Shown piece by piece: positions 1 through 10,036 of a DNA stretch of 64,000 nt (position 1 is its first letter; every line of letters begins with the position of its first letter). Both the position numbers and the translations under genes were made by a program. The stretch comes from Candidatus Thiothrix putei. Lineage in GTDB: Bacteria; Pseudomonadota; Gammaproteobacteria; Thiotrichales; Thiotrichaceae. The notes under the pieces were generated by a model, which was given only the letters and a program-made list of their open reading frames with translations, was not told the origin of the DNA and did not search any database. Where the stretch lies: the NCBI GenBank assembly GCA_029972225.1, contig CP124756.1:2090001-2154000 (forward strand). Direction: 5' to 3'.

Positions 1-533
1 TTTTCGGCTACCTCGATACCTACAGGTGAAAAAAGCTGACCATCTGCACCGTTATAGAGCGTGGAACTTCCCCACTGAGAGGTGGTGTGGTTGGGGGATA
101 CATCAGGTGGGAGAGCGTTGGGATTTAGCAGCTCACCTTCCAATGTAAACTTTTGGACTTTTGACGAATTTGCTCCGTTAGACGAGGGAGTAGCAGGGCC
201 TTCCACGACATAAACCACATTTTCATCAATGGCGATACCTGTAGGTCTAAGAGGGGCAGGGCTGGTAGACCATTTTTTGATGAAAGTCCCCGTCTTACTG
301 AATTTCTGGATACGTGTATTGCCTTTGTCCGCCACATACACATTACCTGCACTGTCGACGGCGACATCAGCGGGTTGTTGGAGATTGCCATCACCATTAG
401 ATGGTGTGCCGTTGCCCCAGTTTCGGACTAATGAGGGAGGGTCTTCCGCATTAGCTGCGGGGGTGAAGATTGTGAGAGTCAGTAAGAGTAGGCCAAGCCA
501 GTATAGCTTGGGGTGTGTGCTTGCGATATTCAT
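1..533 (-). CDS. NHL-repeat secreted protein, 3' end cut by window edge
   Basis: An open frame runs from an ATG at 533 to the window edge without a stop (about 177 codons visible). A GGAGG Shine-Dalgarno at 541-545 supports this start. The first 30 or so residues form a signal peptide with a Leu-rich core ending near Ala-Asn-Ala. After it come beta-propeller-type repeats with the motifs DVAVDSAGNVYVADKGNTRI and GIAIDENVVYVVEG, which are typical NHL repeats. Such propellers usually mediate protein or ligand binding outside the cytoplasm. No catalytic motif is visible in this part and the rest of the protein lies outside the window. Confidence 0.75.
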   Translation of the reverse strand, partial: MNIASTHPKLYWLGLLLLTLTIFTPAANAEDPPSLVRNWGNGTPSNGDGNLQQPADVAVDSAGNVYVADKGNTRIQKFSKTGTFIKKWSTSPAPLRPTGIAIDENVVYVVEGPATPSSNGANSSKVQKFTLEGELLNPNALPPDVSPNHTTSQWGSSTLYNGADGQLFSPVGIEVAE

Positions 534-823
534 AAATAATCCTCCATTTGTATTTTATAAATAAGATAATATTATTTACATTTATTTATTAGAAGATAAA
601 ATTTACAATCAAAAAGTATTTTTTATGTTGTTTTTTAGATAAGTACTTATGCAAAAGTTTTTCGGAAAAACCACCCCTTACAAATCAATCGGTTACGATT
701 GCAAAGTTCCGAGTAACTTATGCCTAAGTACTTAACTTATTTTGTTTGTCTTGGTTTTGAAAATAAAAGGTTTTTTTGATTAACTTATGACCAAATTTCT
801 GCTTATTATGTCCTTTCTTAATA

Positions 824-2431
824 CTAGTGCAATATCCGTTGTAAGGCGCGGTATTTAGGTGCTGCTTCTGGCGCTTGGTTGATATGTTCTTTTATTCCCC
901 AGCTACCATAAGCCTGATAGGTGCGCGGCGCTGAAAACGCCACAAACAAACCATTGCCGGTGATTTTCTGCCAACCTTCCAGAAACTCGACGTACAGCGC
1001 TTCCATTGGTTGGGCGCGGTTAGCACCAATGTATTGCGGGTTGGGGAAATCGCGGATGGAACGGGATTTGCGATCCACCAAGTGTTGCCCGCCTTCGTAA
1101 GCGATCAGTCTGATACCGTATTGTTTAGCAATATCAGCCTGTTTTTGTACCCGGTCGAGGACATTTTGAATCGAGTAGGCATTACGTTCGTCCTTCAATA
1201 AGCGGAAGATGTCTTCCGTGGTGCGTACTTCTCCTTGCTGCTTGTCATGCACATAGAAATAGGGGGCTATGGCTAAGGCATCCGTGTGTTGGTGGGCGTT
1301 GCCATAACTGAGCAATAAAGCGCTGAGTTTCGGGTTGGCTGCCCAGCTTCCCAATACCCTTACCAGCCGGTCGGTATTACCAAAGGTTTGCTGCCAGAGA
1401 CGGAATACCTCCAGCGACCGTTTGATGTAGTACTTGTGTCCCGCCTGTGCGGGATCAGTGTCGAGCTTGTGCTGTGTTCCCATTTGTTTGGTGTAATGCG
1501 CTTGGGTGAAAACAGGATTCCACGCTTCGTTGGTGTATTCCACATAAGCTTTTAAGTGAGGACGTAGGTGCTGGCGCACATAATCAGCGTATTGCTGCAC
1601 CAAATGGTCATCAGCAGCATGGGGGATATTAAACCATGCATCAGCGTTCAATTGATTTGCCAATTTAACCATCACTTCCAGTGGTGCACCCCGACGGCCT
1701 TCTGCACCAGCCCACGTCGCTTGTGACATGCGCGGCATCTGTTGCCATGAAGTGAGCGGGTTGCGGGTAATGCCTGACATGTTCATGAAGCGGAGGGTTT
1801 TGAAATCCTTCATAAACGCTAAATAGTCGGGGTTAAATAAGATACTGTCATGATGAGTCACGAAGTCGCGGTAATCGTCATCGCACTCACCCGCACTGTT
1901 GACCCGTTTGAATGGGTTGTTGGCACAAATGCCGCCGGGTAATAACACCCGGATATTGCGCAAGTGATTGTTCGTGTTGGTCTGGGTAATACGCAGGGTG
2001 ACTTTGAGGTAACGGTCTGTACCCGCCGCAATCTGGATAATGTCACGCCCAGGGCTGCTGCGCAGTACGGTGGCGTCGTCACCGTACTGAAGTGTGCCTT
2101 CCCCGTCATACAACACGGTATACGAGCCTTCTGGTAAAGTACCAACAGGTAGCCAGTGGATTAAGTTTGTGCCTGCTTGCCCACCATTGAGGTTTTGTGG
2201 CCAACCGTCAACGTCATATACGATATTGCCATGAGTGAGTGAGCTGTCGGCTTCATCGAAGGGCAATGCCATTTTGAACAGATTGACGAATGGTACACTG
2301 GAGTCAACCTGCATGATTTCATTGGTATTCATACCCACGGGCAAACGCGCAGCAAAAACAGGATTATGAATGGAGAAAAGACAGAATATGCCAAAAGACA
2401 CCATTCCACGGTATTTGGCTGTTATGGACAT
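824..2431 (-). CDS. Secreted glycoside hydrolase-like (cellulose-binding family) protein
   Basis: The 535-aa protein has an N-terminal signal peptide (hydrophobic stretch around residues 10-27, Ala-rich end). A beta-rich N-terminal third with a YTVLYDGEGTL stretch is followed by a probable TIM-barrel region. The motif YVEYTNEAWN near residue 300 resembles the Asn-Glu acid/base motif of clan-A glycosidases, and YEGG near residue 440 could hold the second Glu. Proteins of this kind are often annotated only as cellulose-binding; the substrate cannot be read from sequence. A full-length-type paralogue begins at 62886 at the other end of the window. The upstream region to the transglycosylase gene at 2549 is a short divergent intergenic spacer. 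Confidence 0.65.
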   Translation of the reverse strand: MSITAKYRGMVSFGIFCLFSIHNPVFAARLPVGMNTNEIMQVDSSVPFVNLFKMALPFDEADSSLTHGNIVYDVDGWPQNLNGGQAGTNLIHWLPVGTLPEGSYTVLYDGEGTLQYGDDATVLRSSPGRDIIQIAAGTDRYLKVTLRITQTNTNNHLRNIRVLLPGGICANNPFKRVNSAGECDDDYRDFVTHHDSILFNPDYLAFMKDFKTLRFMNMSGITRNPLTSWQQMPRMSQATWAGAEGRRGAPLEVMVKLANQLNADAWFNIPHAADDHLVQQYADYVRQHLRPHLKAYVEYTNEAWNPVFTQAHYTKQMGTQHKLDTDPAQAGHKYYIKRSLEVFRLWQQTFGNTDRLVRVLGSWAANPKLSALLLSYGNAHQHTDALAIAPYFYVHDKQQGEVRTTEDIFRLLKDERNAYSIQNVLDRVQKQADIAKQYGIRLIAYEGGQHLVDRKSRSIRDFPNPQYIGANRAQPMEALYVEFLEGWQKITGNGLFVAFSAPRTYQAYGSWGIKEHINQAPEAAPKYRALQRILH

Positions 2432-2548
2432 GGGTAATTCCAGTAAAGTTTACAAAGTGGGTAAACTATAGCATGTCTGCCTTTGGGGTATTTGCAGTAT
2501 CAGATTTTACTAATATACTAAACACTGGTTTGTTTTGGGGAACGTTAT

Positions 2549-3184
2549 ATGCGATATGTACGAAGTGCGGTCATTGTCAGTTTGCTCAGTCTTGCCGCTG
2601 TACCGGCGGTACAAGCTGCTGGCTGTGGCACGAATGCAGGTGCAGTTAATCAAAAAGCAGAAGTGCACCTTGAGTCTATCGAGAAATATGCTGAGAAATA
2701 TGGGGTTAGTGCCGACATGGTTAAAGCCGTGATCGCGGTGGAATCGTGTTATAACAGCACTGCTGTGTCCCCGAAAGGCGCACAAGGCTTGATGCAATTG
2801 ATTCCGGCAACGGCAGAACGTTTCGGGGTATCGGATGCTTTTGACACGCGTGAGAATATCCACGGTGGAACCCGTTATTTGAGTTGGTTGATGAAGCGTT
2901 ATGATGGCGATTTGTATAAAGCCATTGCAGCTTATAATGCAGGTGAGGGGGCCGTGGATAAATATCAGGGCATTCCACCTTATCATGAAACGCAACATTA
3001 CGTGCGTAAAGTACTAGCCGTGTATAACGGTTTGAGTGGGCAGGAGATTGCTTTACCTGTGGTAAATACGATGGTGGGGAAGCAAGTTAGTTCCAAAGCC
3101 AAGCAAGCCTTGTCAGTGGGTAAACCAGGGCGATCCGGCTGGCAAGTAAATAAAGCGAAAGCGCCTCATTTGTTTAAGCATTGA
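2549..3184 (+). CDS. Lytic transglycosylase, SLT family (secreted)
   Basis: This 211-aa protein starts with a signal peptide of about 24 residues ending Val-Gln-Ala-Ala. The SLT (goose-lysozyme-like) domain spans roughly residues 40-165. The catalytic Glu is E65 in the motif VIAVESCYN, followed by GLMQLIPAT (80-88), AYNAGEGAV (128-136) and the HYVRKV end motif. It should cleave the MurNAc-GlcNAc bond of periplasmic peptidoglycan, forming 1,6-anhydro ends. The last 45 residues are a basic Lys-rich tail without a recognisable domain. It precedes the DUF1820 gene and a second, MltB-like transglycosylase, so the three may form a cell-wall cluster. Confidence 0.85.
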   Translation: MRYVRSAVIVSLLSLAAVPAVQAAGCGTNAGAVNQKAEVHLESIEKYAEKYGVSADMVKAVIAVESCYNSTAVSPKGAQGLMQLIPATAERFGVSDAFDTRENIHGGTRYLSWLMKRYDGDLYKAIAAYNAGEGAVDKYQGIPPYHETQHYVRKVLAVYNGLSGQEIALPVVNTMVGKQVSSKAKQALSVGKPGRSGWQVNKAKAPHLFKH

Positions 3185-3272
3185 GTATTTTGGTGAGGTT
3201 TGTACTATTCGATGAACAGTGACTTCTTTCCCTTTTTCTGCTACAACCAATCAATTTTTTGAGGCAAAACCG

Positions 3273-3611
3273 TTGAGTAGTGACCGCAGCATCTACCGCA
3301 TTTCCTTTGTTAACCAAGACAAAATTTATGAAATCTTTGCTCGCCAAGTTTATGAATCCGATTTGTACGGTTTCGTTGTGGTAGAAGAAATTGTTTTTGG
3401 TACCCAAAGTACTTTGGTCATTGACCCGGGTGAAGAGCGTCTCAAGACAGAGTTTGAAGCGGTGAAGCGCAGTTTCATTCCTATCCATTCCGTGATTCGT
3501 ATTGACGAGGTGGAGCACACGGGCGTTAGTAAAATTCATTCGCTGGAAGGGGGGAGTGTGGCTGGAAATGTCAGCCCGTTTGCCCGTCCTGCTGGCAAGA
3601 AGAAAGACTAA
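3273..3611 (+). CDS. DUF1820 family protein
   Basis: This small cytoplasmic protein begins with the DUF1820 pattern IYRISFVNQDKIYEIFARQV and includes the conserved stretches DPGEERLKTEF and FIPIHSVIRIDEVE. The family has no established function. A longer frame opens at a GTG at 3219, but the TTG at 3273 has a GAGG ribosome-binding site eight bases upstream and gives the usual N-terminus (about 112 aa), so I prefer it. It lies between two lytic transglycosylase genes on the same strand, which is the only contextual hint. Confidence 0.75.
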   Translation: MSSDRSIYRISFVNQDKIYEIFARQVYESDLYGFVVVEEIVFGTQSTLVIDPGEERLKTEFEAVKRSFIPIHSVIRIDEVEHTGVSKIHSLEGGSVAGNVSPFARPAGKKKD

Positions 3612-3689
3612 AGTTTGGTCTTCACCAACCGTTTTCAGATAACTCTGCTATTATACTCCGATGATTTTTCGAGTGTGTGGAACGGCTGA

Positions 3690-4922
3690 ATGAACCGGAA
3701 GTGGTTACATTGGCTGCCGATAGTGTTGTTGCTTGCTGCGGTGTTATTTGGATATAGCACCACGGTTGATAGTGCATTCAATGCATGGAAGCAACAATTT
3801 CGTGAGGCTGCTATTGCAGAAGGTATTCACGCCGAAACGGTGGATAGTGCTTTGCGAAGTCTGTTACTGGACAAAAAAGTCTTACGCTTAGAAGCTCATC
3901 AACCTGAATTTACTAAAACTGTTTGGGAATACCTCGAAACAGCCGCTTCGCCTGAGCGTATTGCTAATGGGCAAAGACTCCTGCGCGATTATACTCCTCT
4001 ATTGCAACGTATCCATGCTCAATACGGTGTACAGCCTGAATACCTCTTGGCAATTTGGGGGTTAGAAAGCAATTTTGGCAACCATACCGGGCGCTACAGC
4101 ATTGTTCGTTCCTTGGCGACGCTGGCGTATGCAGGGGAAACGCAACGGCGTGAATTTTGGCAGAAACAACTCATTGCAGCGCTAAGAATTGTGCAAAATG
4201 GCGATATGCCGCCGATTTCGATGCAAGGTTCGTGGGCAGGCGCTATCGGGCACACCCAGTTTATTCCCACAACGTTTGAAAGCTACGCGGTTGATTTTGA
4301 TGGCGACGGGCATCGCGATCTGGTGAACAGCATCCCCGACGCACTGGCTTCCACCGCCAATTATCTCGCCAGCTCCGGCTGGGAGCGCGATCAGCCTTGG
4401 GGTTTTGAAGTGCGCTTGCCTGCTAAATTTGATTGGTCACAAGCGGATGTGGATTTCTGGTTGCCATTGAATATCTGGGGCAAGATTGCGGGCGTCACCG
4501 CCGTCAATGGACAGGCGTTGGATAGCAGCACGAGTAATGCGTTTGTACTATTGCCAGCGGGATATCGCGGGCCAGCGTTTTTGGCATTGCGCAATTTCGA
4601 TGCGATTCTCAAGTACAACAATGCGCAAAACTACGCGATCGCCGTCGGGTATTTGGGGGATCGTATCCAAGGCAAACCGCCGTTGTCGGCAACGTGGCCT
4701 AAGGAGGAATTACCGTTGAGCCACGCTCAAAAAGCCGAGTTGCAGGCATTGCTAACCTCGGCGGGTTACAGCACGGATGGGGTCGACGGTAAGTTAGGGC
4801 CAAATACCCGTTCGGCGTTACGACGCTGGCAAATGGATGCCAGTTTCCCCGCTGACGGTTACGCTACCTTGCAACAATTGGAGGTATTACGTCAGCGTGT
4901 CGCAGCGTCAACTCCCCGCTAA
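3690..4922 (+). CDS. MltB-type lytic murein transglycosylase with C-terminal peptidoglycan-binding domain
   Basis: The 410-aa protein has an N-terminal hydrophobic anchor or signal (residues 7-21) and an SLT_2 domain at about 30-325. The catalytic Glu is E126 in LAIWGLESNFG, and MQGSWAGAIGHTQFIP and DFDGDGHRDL are diagnostic of MltB-like enzymes. A PG_binding_1 domain follows near 345-400, with DGVDGKLGPNTRSALRRWQ. It should cut peptidoglycan glycan strands from the periplasmic face. No lipobox Cys is present, so it differs from the classical lipoprotein MltB. The 3' end overlaps the end of the convergent SWIM gene by 15 bases. Confidence 0.85.
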   Translation: MNRKWLHWLPIVLLLAAVLFGYSTTVDSAFNAWKQQFREAAIAEGIHAETVDSALRSLLLDKKVLRLEAHQPEFTKTVWEYLETAASPERIANGQRLLRDYTPLLQRIHAQYGVQPEYLLAIWGLESNFGNHTGRYSIVRSLATLAYAGETQRREFWQKQLIAALRIVQNGDMPPISMQGSWAGAIGHTQFIPTTFESYAVDFDGDGHRDLVNSIPDALASTANYLASSGWERDQPWGFEVRLPAKFDWSQADVDFWLPLNIWGKIAGVTAVNGQALDSSTSNAFVLLPAGYRGPAFLALRNFDAILKYNNAQNYAIAVGYLGDRIQGKPPLSATWPKEELPLSHAQKAELQALLTSAGYSTDGVDGKLGPNTRSALRRWQMDASFPADGYATLQQLEVLRQRVAASTPR

Positions 4923-6539
4923 ACGTACCGCCAACATGTGTTCACACGGCCCCTGATTCAGCTTGTTTTGAATATAGAAGTGGCAATGGCACTTCGCTTC
5001 CACCAAACGCATATCCGCATCCAGCGTAATCTCCGGCTGGTAAGTATGTGCATTATCAATCACTTCACCGCGCACTAACTGCCGTCCATTTTGCTGCGCT
5101 TCACGTGCCACCACCGTCACCAATCCCGCCTTACGGAAGTTATCTGCTTTAGCTTCACGCTCGTTGCTGAAACGCAGCTTATCCATTGGCAACGGATCTT
5201 TGCTGAGTTCGCGGAGGCGGTATACATCCTTATCCATGTCATACAACACCCGCCCGTATTGCGAGTAAATCCCCAACGCCGATTTCACCGTCAGCACGTC
5301 CAACCCCAGCCGCAACGCCAGCGACGTGGCGCTTTCCTGCCAAGTAGTCTGCAATGCCGCAAACACGCGCTCAGCGGTCACGCTATCCACTTCCCCACGC
5401 GGAGCCATCAAATCAAAATTGCCCATCCGCGAAAAGTCATTGGCACTCCAACCCGACAAACCCAAGGTAAACGTCATGTGTTCCATTTCCGCGACCCAAA
5501 AGCTCGGCAAACCCGACCCCAGCAAACTCACACGGAAATGTTTCACGATGGGTAGCAAGCGTTCCAGTATGAACAAACGCCGCCGTCCCCAAATCCGCAC
5601 TTCCTGCGCCGCATTGCCGGTGTAAATACTGCGCGGACAGATCAAGGTTTCGCCCCACGGATCAAATTTCACCTGAATCGGCTGATCCGGTGTCAGGCAA
5701 AACCGCAATGAACGTGGGCCAGTCTTTTCCTTGTGCCGCTTCAAAAACAGCAAGATATTGTACATATCCATCGGGTGCAGCGTGAATCCGGTAAACGGCA
5801 AGCTCATCGCCGAACTGACTTGCAGGAAACCGCGCACCCAACTGTCGGGTAGGTCGATTTTCTCTTCCTTGAAGTCATCGCTCAGGTCGGTTTTCACCTC
5901 AAATCCCGACGGATCAATCACAAATTCGGTACGTTTGTAATCGCGGATTTTCTGAAATTCCTGATACAACTCGTGTGAATAGTCGATATTGGTCGTGCCG
6001 TAAGCGTGTTCGCGCACATTCTGGAACACTTCGTAACGGCAGCTCAGTTTGCCGTAACTGGATTCGTCCTGCGAAAAGCATTCAAAGAAAATACTGTCAG
6101 GGTGAACCGTAATCACCGGATCGAGCACAAACCACGCATCCATATCGTTCTTGTACAAATACTGGAAATACTTGGAACGCGCCGTATAAAACGGCGACAA
6201 AACGGCACTTTCAGCGTGTTGCACTTCGCGCATTTGCTGGCGTAATTCATCCAGTTGCGCTTTGATTTCCCCCTGTTTTGCCATTGCTTCCGCTAAAAAC
6301 ACATCCTCTTGCGCTTTCAACCACGCTTTGTAATCGGACTTGTCCTTGGGCTGGAAGCTCATATCCGACACCACCACCTGATGCAGCGCGGACATGGCTT
6401 CGCGGAACGGGATATGTTGCCCCAAATCCGCCGCAAAAAATGTCGGGTTACGCAACGCATCCGGCACGAAGGACATGCTGGTTTCACGGCTATTATTCGA
6501 GACTTGCGAGTTGCCGTTATATTTTCTGGAAAACTCCAT
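4908..6539 (-). CDS. Retron-associated SWIM zinc-finger protein (WH-SWIM type)
   Basis: The 543-aa protein ends in a SWIM zinc-finger motif, C-H-C followed by about 12 residues and then C-E-H (in CHCHFYIQNKLNQGPCEHML). A probable winged-helix segment lies around residues 385-440 (SATSLALRLGLDVLTVKSALG then YSQYGRVLYD). SWIM domains usually bind DNA or proteins. Its ATG overlaps the stop of the upstream WGR gene as TGATG, so the two are translationally coupled. Together with the RT and ARM-repeat genes it matches the three-protein set that published retron classification lists as type XIII (RT, ARM, WH-SWIM). That assignment is from memory of the class; the function in defence is inferred. Confidence 0.75.
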   Translation of the reverse strand: MEFSRKYNGNSQVSNNSRETSMSFVPDALRNPTFFAADLGQHIPFREAMSALHQVVVSDMSFQPKDKSDYKAWLKAQEDVFLAEAMAKQGEIKAQLDELRQQMREVQHAESAVLSPFYTARSKYFQYLYKNDMDAWFVLDPVITVHPDSIFFECFSQDESSYGKLSCRYEVFQNVREHAYGTTNIDYSHELYQEFQKIRDYKRTEFVIDPSGFEVKTDLSDDFKEEKIDLPDSWVRGFLQVSSAMSLPFTGFTLHPMDMYNILLFLKRHKEKTGPRSLRFCLTPDQPIQVKFDPWGETLICPRSIYTGNAAQEVRIWGRRRLFILERLLPIVKHFRVSLLGSGLPSFWVAEMEHMTFTLGLSGWSANDFSRMGNFDLMAPRGEVDSVTAERVFAALQTTWQESATSLALRLGLDVLTVKSALGIYSQYGRVLYDMDKDVYRLRELSKDPLPMDKLRFSNEREAKADNFRKAGLVTVVAREAQQNGRQLVRGEVIDNAHTYQPEITLDADMRLVEAKCHCHFYIQNKLNQGPCEHMLAVRLAGS

Positions 6540-9500
6540 CAGAAAGCCCTCACTGCGGGTGCGATCACGCGCACTGGCGTTTGTTGGATGCCGTAGCGGT
6601 TTTGCAATTCAAACAAAGTCTTGATGTAGCGTGCTTTATCAGCAATCACGCGACTCAACGACTGTTCGCTAAACAATGCCGCCACCATGCGTGCCACTTG
6701 CTCATCCTTGCCGGATTCGGTGAACAGGAAGGCAATCACGCGATCTTTGACCAAACGTCCGCGATTCACCTGTGACAAAACCGTATTGAAATAGCCTTGC
6801 AACTGGAGGATGGTATCGGGTTTGCCACTGGCGTATTGCTGCAAGAAATTCGACACGAACAATTGCACGTTATTGGCAGGGTGCTGGCTGAGTTGCAGCA
6901 AATAGGTTTCGCCTTCGCCTTGTTCAAAGCCACGCAATACCAGTTCTCGCCCGAATTGCTGCACGTCGTGATAGACCTGATCACAGACCGCAACGACACG
7001 CTCGCTTGTCCAAAAGTCCGCATCAAACGCTGCAAACAGCGCAATCGCTTGGGCGCGGGTATCGTCCCAACGGTTGTCCAAAATCCGCACGGCTTCGGCG
7101 AATTGCTCCGTCACCCGCGTAGAATCCGCTTGCAACGCTGCCATTGCCCACGTCCGCACTTGCAAGGTGGGGATTTTGGTCAGCATCGCCAACTGCTTGA
7201 TCGAGAACGCATCGGCAGGGTGTGCGGACAAAATGATTGCCCCCGCCCGTTCCGCCAATTTGCTTTTTGCGGTCAGCAAACGCCACAGCAAGTTTTGATC
7301 AATTTCGGCATGAATCGGCGCAACCGCTTGCACAATCGCCAGCATGTCGTCGCTGTAACCCTCGACAGGTTCGGCTTTGAACAGCACGGGCAGAATGTGC
7401 GCGAAAATGTCTTTCTGGAAGGCTGCATCGTTGACCGACAACACCGCCAGCCGCGCACCACGACGCAATTCGGCATTTTCATCGGTCAGTGCATTGAACA
7501 GCAGCACACGGTATTCGCGTTTTTCGGCATCGCTCAATTTGCCAATCAGCGCAATTCCCAAGGCTTGCAGCGCAGGTTCGGGGCGAGCCAATAACAGCGG
7601 CAACAGCGTATGGTTGTTGGGCATCGCGTACACGTAATTCTTGGCGAACAACTGCACATCATCGTGCGGCGAGAGCAGTAGATTCAGCAATAAATCCGGC
7701 TGTTGCGCAAAATGCTCCGGTGTCAGATTTGCCAAACCGTGATGGCGGATAGCGGCAAACTGCGCGTTCAACAGTGCGAATACCACTTCAGTTTGCTGCA
7801 AGCTATCGCGCAAATGTTCCAGTGCCAGCAGCGCGGTATTTTCGTAAGGGCGCACCACCAGTTCCAACCACGTCGCTTGCGTTTGTTCCTGTAAGAACGC
7901 GGTTTGCGGTTGCAGGCGGCGGTAGGCAAAATCGTTCACCATCGCTGCTTTGCAATGGCGCAAAACGTAGAGCAAATCCTGCCCCGCATACGCCCACAAA
8001 GTGGCAAATGCTTCCGGCTGATTGGCTTCGTTTTGGCGATTTTCCTGCAAAAACCATGCACCCTTATAGTCTTGTTCGTACAAGTGGCTATGGCGATGCA
8101 GGATGAAATTCATGGCCACCAAGTCGGGGAAATGAATCAGTTGTTTTTTCGGGGTATGTTGTGCTGCTGGTGAGGCATCGTCTGCCAACACCAGAATTTC
8201 CCGCGCCAGTTGCAAATAATCGTTGGGTGAAAACTTACCTAAGTTGCGTAAATGACGCACGGTACGGCGGCGCAAATAGCGTTTGCTTTGCTGGGTGAAA
8301 CTGGGATTTTCGTCGCGCCAGCTTTGCCGTCTGCCATCGTCGGGCGTGGTTTCCAGCCGATGATTCAAGATCGCCAGCGCGGCGTGGTCATCCAAAAACT
8401 CTGCCATTTTGTAGAGCTTGCGGAAGGATGCGGTAAACGATTGGTTGACCGGCGCATGTTGGATAGCGGTGAATGCTACTGCACGTTTGTCCGGCGCAAT
8501 GCTGGCAAGCGCATACAAACTCACCACTTGCTGGCTGTAATGTTCCAGCAATTGTTCTTTGGGTTGGAGGGCTTCTTGGCGTAAATCGGCAAAGCGATCC
8601 ATGAACAGGCGGCGCACATGGTATGCCAGCGAGGTATCGTATTTGCTGCGGATGACTGGGCTAACTTCGTGTTGGTAGCCATAGAACCAGCGGTCTGCAT
8701 TGATCGTGGGGACGATGCGCTTGACGACATCATCATACGCATGGTGGGTGCGCAAAATGGCATAGCATTGTTGCAAACGGTCGGCGGAGACTTCTTGCTG
8801 GCGTTTGCTTTGCAGCTCGTAGTAGTTGATCACCCGCTGCCACAAGCTATTGAGATTTTTCACTTTGCCGGTGGCTTTCAGAGCATTTTGCAGGTTGCGT
8901 TTGGTATCACCCCAGAGGTATTGCACATTGCCTTCGTTGGCGCGGGCAATATTCCAGGTATCGTTTGCCAGCACAGTTTCCAGATTCATGCCTGCCAATA
9001 GTTGGGTGTACAGGTCGAAATCGGCTTGGTATTCGTGCTTTTTCTGATCCAGCAAGGCGTTATAGTGGTAACGCAATACGTCCATAATCGCGGGTTCGAG
9101 TTCCGGCACGGAGGCTTTGTTGGCTTGGATTGTGGCGTAACTGGTGGCATCGACACGCAGTTGGATGAAATCCTGATCCGCATCCGCCAACACGGTTTGG
9201 CTTAACGCTTGTTCGACAGCGGCGTTCAGTCTGTGCCAATGCAGCACTTGTTGGATGTACGCCCGATCTTCCTTGTTCACACGGTCGAAGGACATCGCGG
9301 CGTAGTGGTCGAAGGCTTGGATGGCTTCAATGGCTTGCACCGCATCCAGCGTTTGGTCGAATGCTGGCAAAACGCTTGCTGGATCTTGTCCGACTTGCAA
9401 GCACGCAAACTGGTACAAATGTGCGGGGATTTTGTCTTGAATCTGTTGCAATACGGTAAACGCGGCACTGTCCTTGGTACGTCCCGCTGCCCATGCGGTG

Positions 9501-10036
9501 CTGTAATACGTCATCGCATCGTCTTTGGCTTTGGCGGGTAAGTTGGCAAGCAAGGTTTGCAGGGCCGGGGCGAGTTCAAGAATGCGCAATTCGCCCGCTT
9601 TCCAGACGCTGCGGCTCAGGCTGTAGCCGTCAATCAATCCTGTACTGTCAGCGTGTGTATCACCTTCGGCAAACTTTTGCAGGCGTTCGAGAATTTGCTG
9701 GTCGCGGCTTTGGGCTTTTTTGCCTTTGCGTGGCGCGGCGGCGGGTTGTGCGGCGGCACTAGCCCCGATGGTTTCGCCCGTCACGGGGTTGTAGCCCATC
9801 AGCACTTGGTAGCCTTTGTTCATCTTGCTGACCAGCAGGCTATCGGCGACTTTTTTGGCTTTGGCAGAATCCACGGGCGCGGTGGTTTTGCTGCCTTCGG
9901 TTAACGGTTTGCCGGAACGTCCGTAGCGGAAATTGACCAAATAGCTGTCATCGGCGGCTTCCACCATGTCAACTTCGTACACTTTGTCGGACGTGCCATC
10001 CTGAAAGCGTAGGGTAGTACGGCGAATCAGTTTCAT
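6539..10036 (-). CDS. WGR-domain and ARM/HEAT-repeat protein of the retron operon (MolR-like)
   Basis: The 1165-aa protein begins with a WGR-type nucleic-acid-binding domain (residues 1-85: TLRFQDGTSDKVYEV, then FRYGRSGKPL, with Tyr-Gly-Arg replacing Trp-Gly-Arg at 38-40). A Lys/Ala-rich linker near 95-110 leads into a very long all-helical region of ARM/HEAT-like repeats, for example LLNLLLSPHDDVQLFAKNYV and RAQAIALFAAFDADF. This is the layout of proteins annotated as MolR family. In this position it is the probable effector or scaffold of a retron. Its start ATG overlaps the RT stop as ATGA and its stop overlaps the SWIM gene start, giving one tightly coupled operon. Confidence 0.8.
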   Translation of the reverse strand: MKLIRRTTLRFQDGTSDKVYEVDMVEAADDSYLVNFRYGRSGKPLTEGSKTTAPVDSAKAKKVADSLLVSKMNKGYQVLMGYNPVTGETIGASAAAQPAAAPRKGKKAQSRDQQILERLQKFAEGDTHADSTGLIDGYSLSRSVWKAGELRILELAPALQTLLANLPAKAKDDAMTYYSTAWAAGRTKDSAAFTVLQQIQDKIPAHLYQFACLQVGQDPASVLPAFDQTLDAVQAIEAIQAFDHYAAMSFDRVNKEDRAYIQQVLHWHRLNAAVEQALSQTVLADADQDFIQLRVDATSYATIQANKASVPELEPAIMDVLRYHYNALLDQKKHEYQADFDLYTQLLAGMNLETVLANDTWNIARANEGNVQYLWGDTKRNLQNALKATGKVKNLNSLWQRVINYYELQSKRQQEVSADRLQQCYAILRTHHAYDDVVKRIVPTINADRWFYGYQHEVSPVIRSKYDTSLAYHVRRLFMDRFADLRQEALQPKEQLLEHYSQQVVSLYALASIAPDKRAVAFTAIQHAPVNQSFTASFRKLYKMAEFLDDHAALAILNHRLETTPDDGRRQSWRDENPSFTQQSKRYLRRRTVRHLRNLGKFSPNDYLQLAREILVLADDASPAAQHTPKKQLIHFPDLVAMNFILHRHSHLYEQDYKGAWFLQENRQNEANQPEAFATLWAYAGQDLLYVLRHCKAAMVNDFAYRRLQPQTAFLQEQTQATWLELVVRPYENTALLALEHLRDSLQQTEVVFALLNAQFAAIRHHGLANLTPEHFAQQPDLLLNLLLSPHDDVQLFAKNYVYAMPNNHTLLPLLLARPEPALQALGIALIGKLSDAEKREYRVLLFNALTDENAELRRGARLAVLSVNDAAFQKDIFAHILPVLFKAEPVEGYSDDMLAIVQAVAPIHAEIDQNLLWRLLTAKSKLAERAGAIILSAHPADAFSIKQLAMLTKIPTLQVRTWAMAALQADSTRVTEQFAEAVRILDNRWDDTRAQAIALFAAFDADFWTSERVVAVCDQVYHDVQQFGRELVLRGFEQGEGETYLLQLSQHPANNVQLFVSNFLQQYASGKPDTILQLQGYFNTVLSQVNRGRLVKDRVIAFLFTESGKDEQVARMVAALFSEQSLSRVIADKARYIKTLFELQNRYGIQQTPVRVIAPAVRAF

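Noticed and set aside
6797..7594. 265-aa frame on the plus strand opposite the WGR/ARM gene
   Set aside because: It is a reverse-complement shadow of a long, well-supported gene with clear domain structure; its composition is Arg/His/Gln-rich with no domain.
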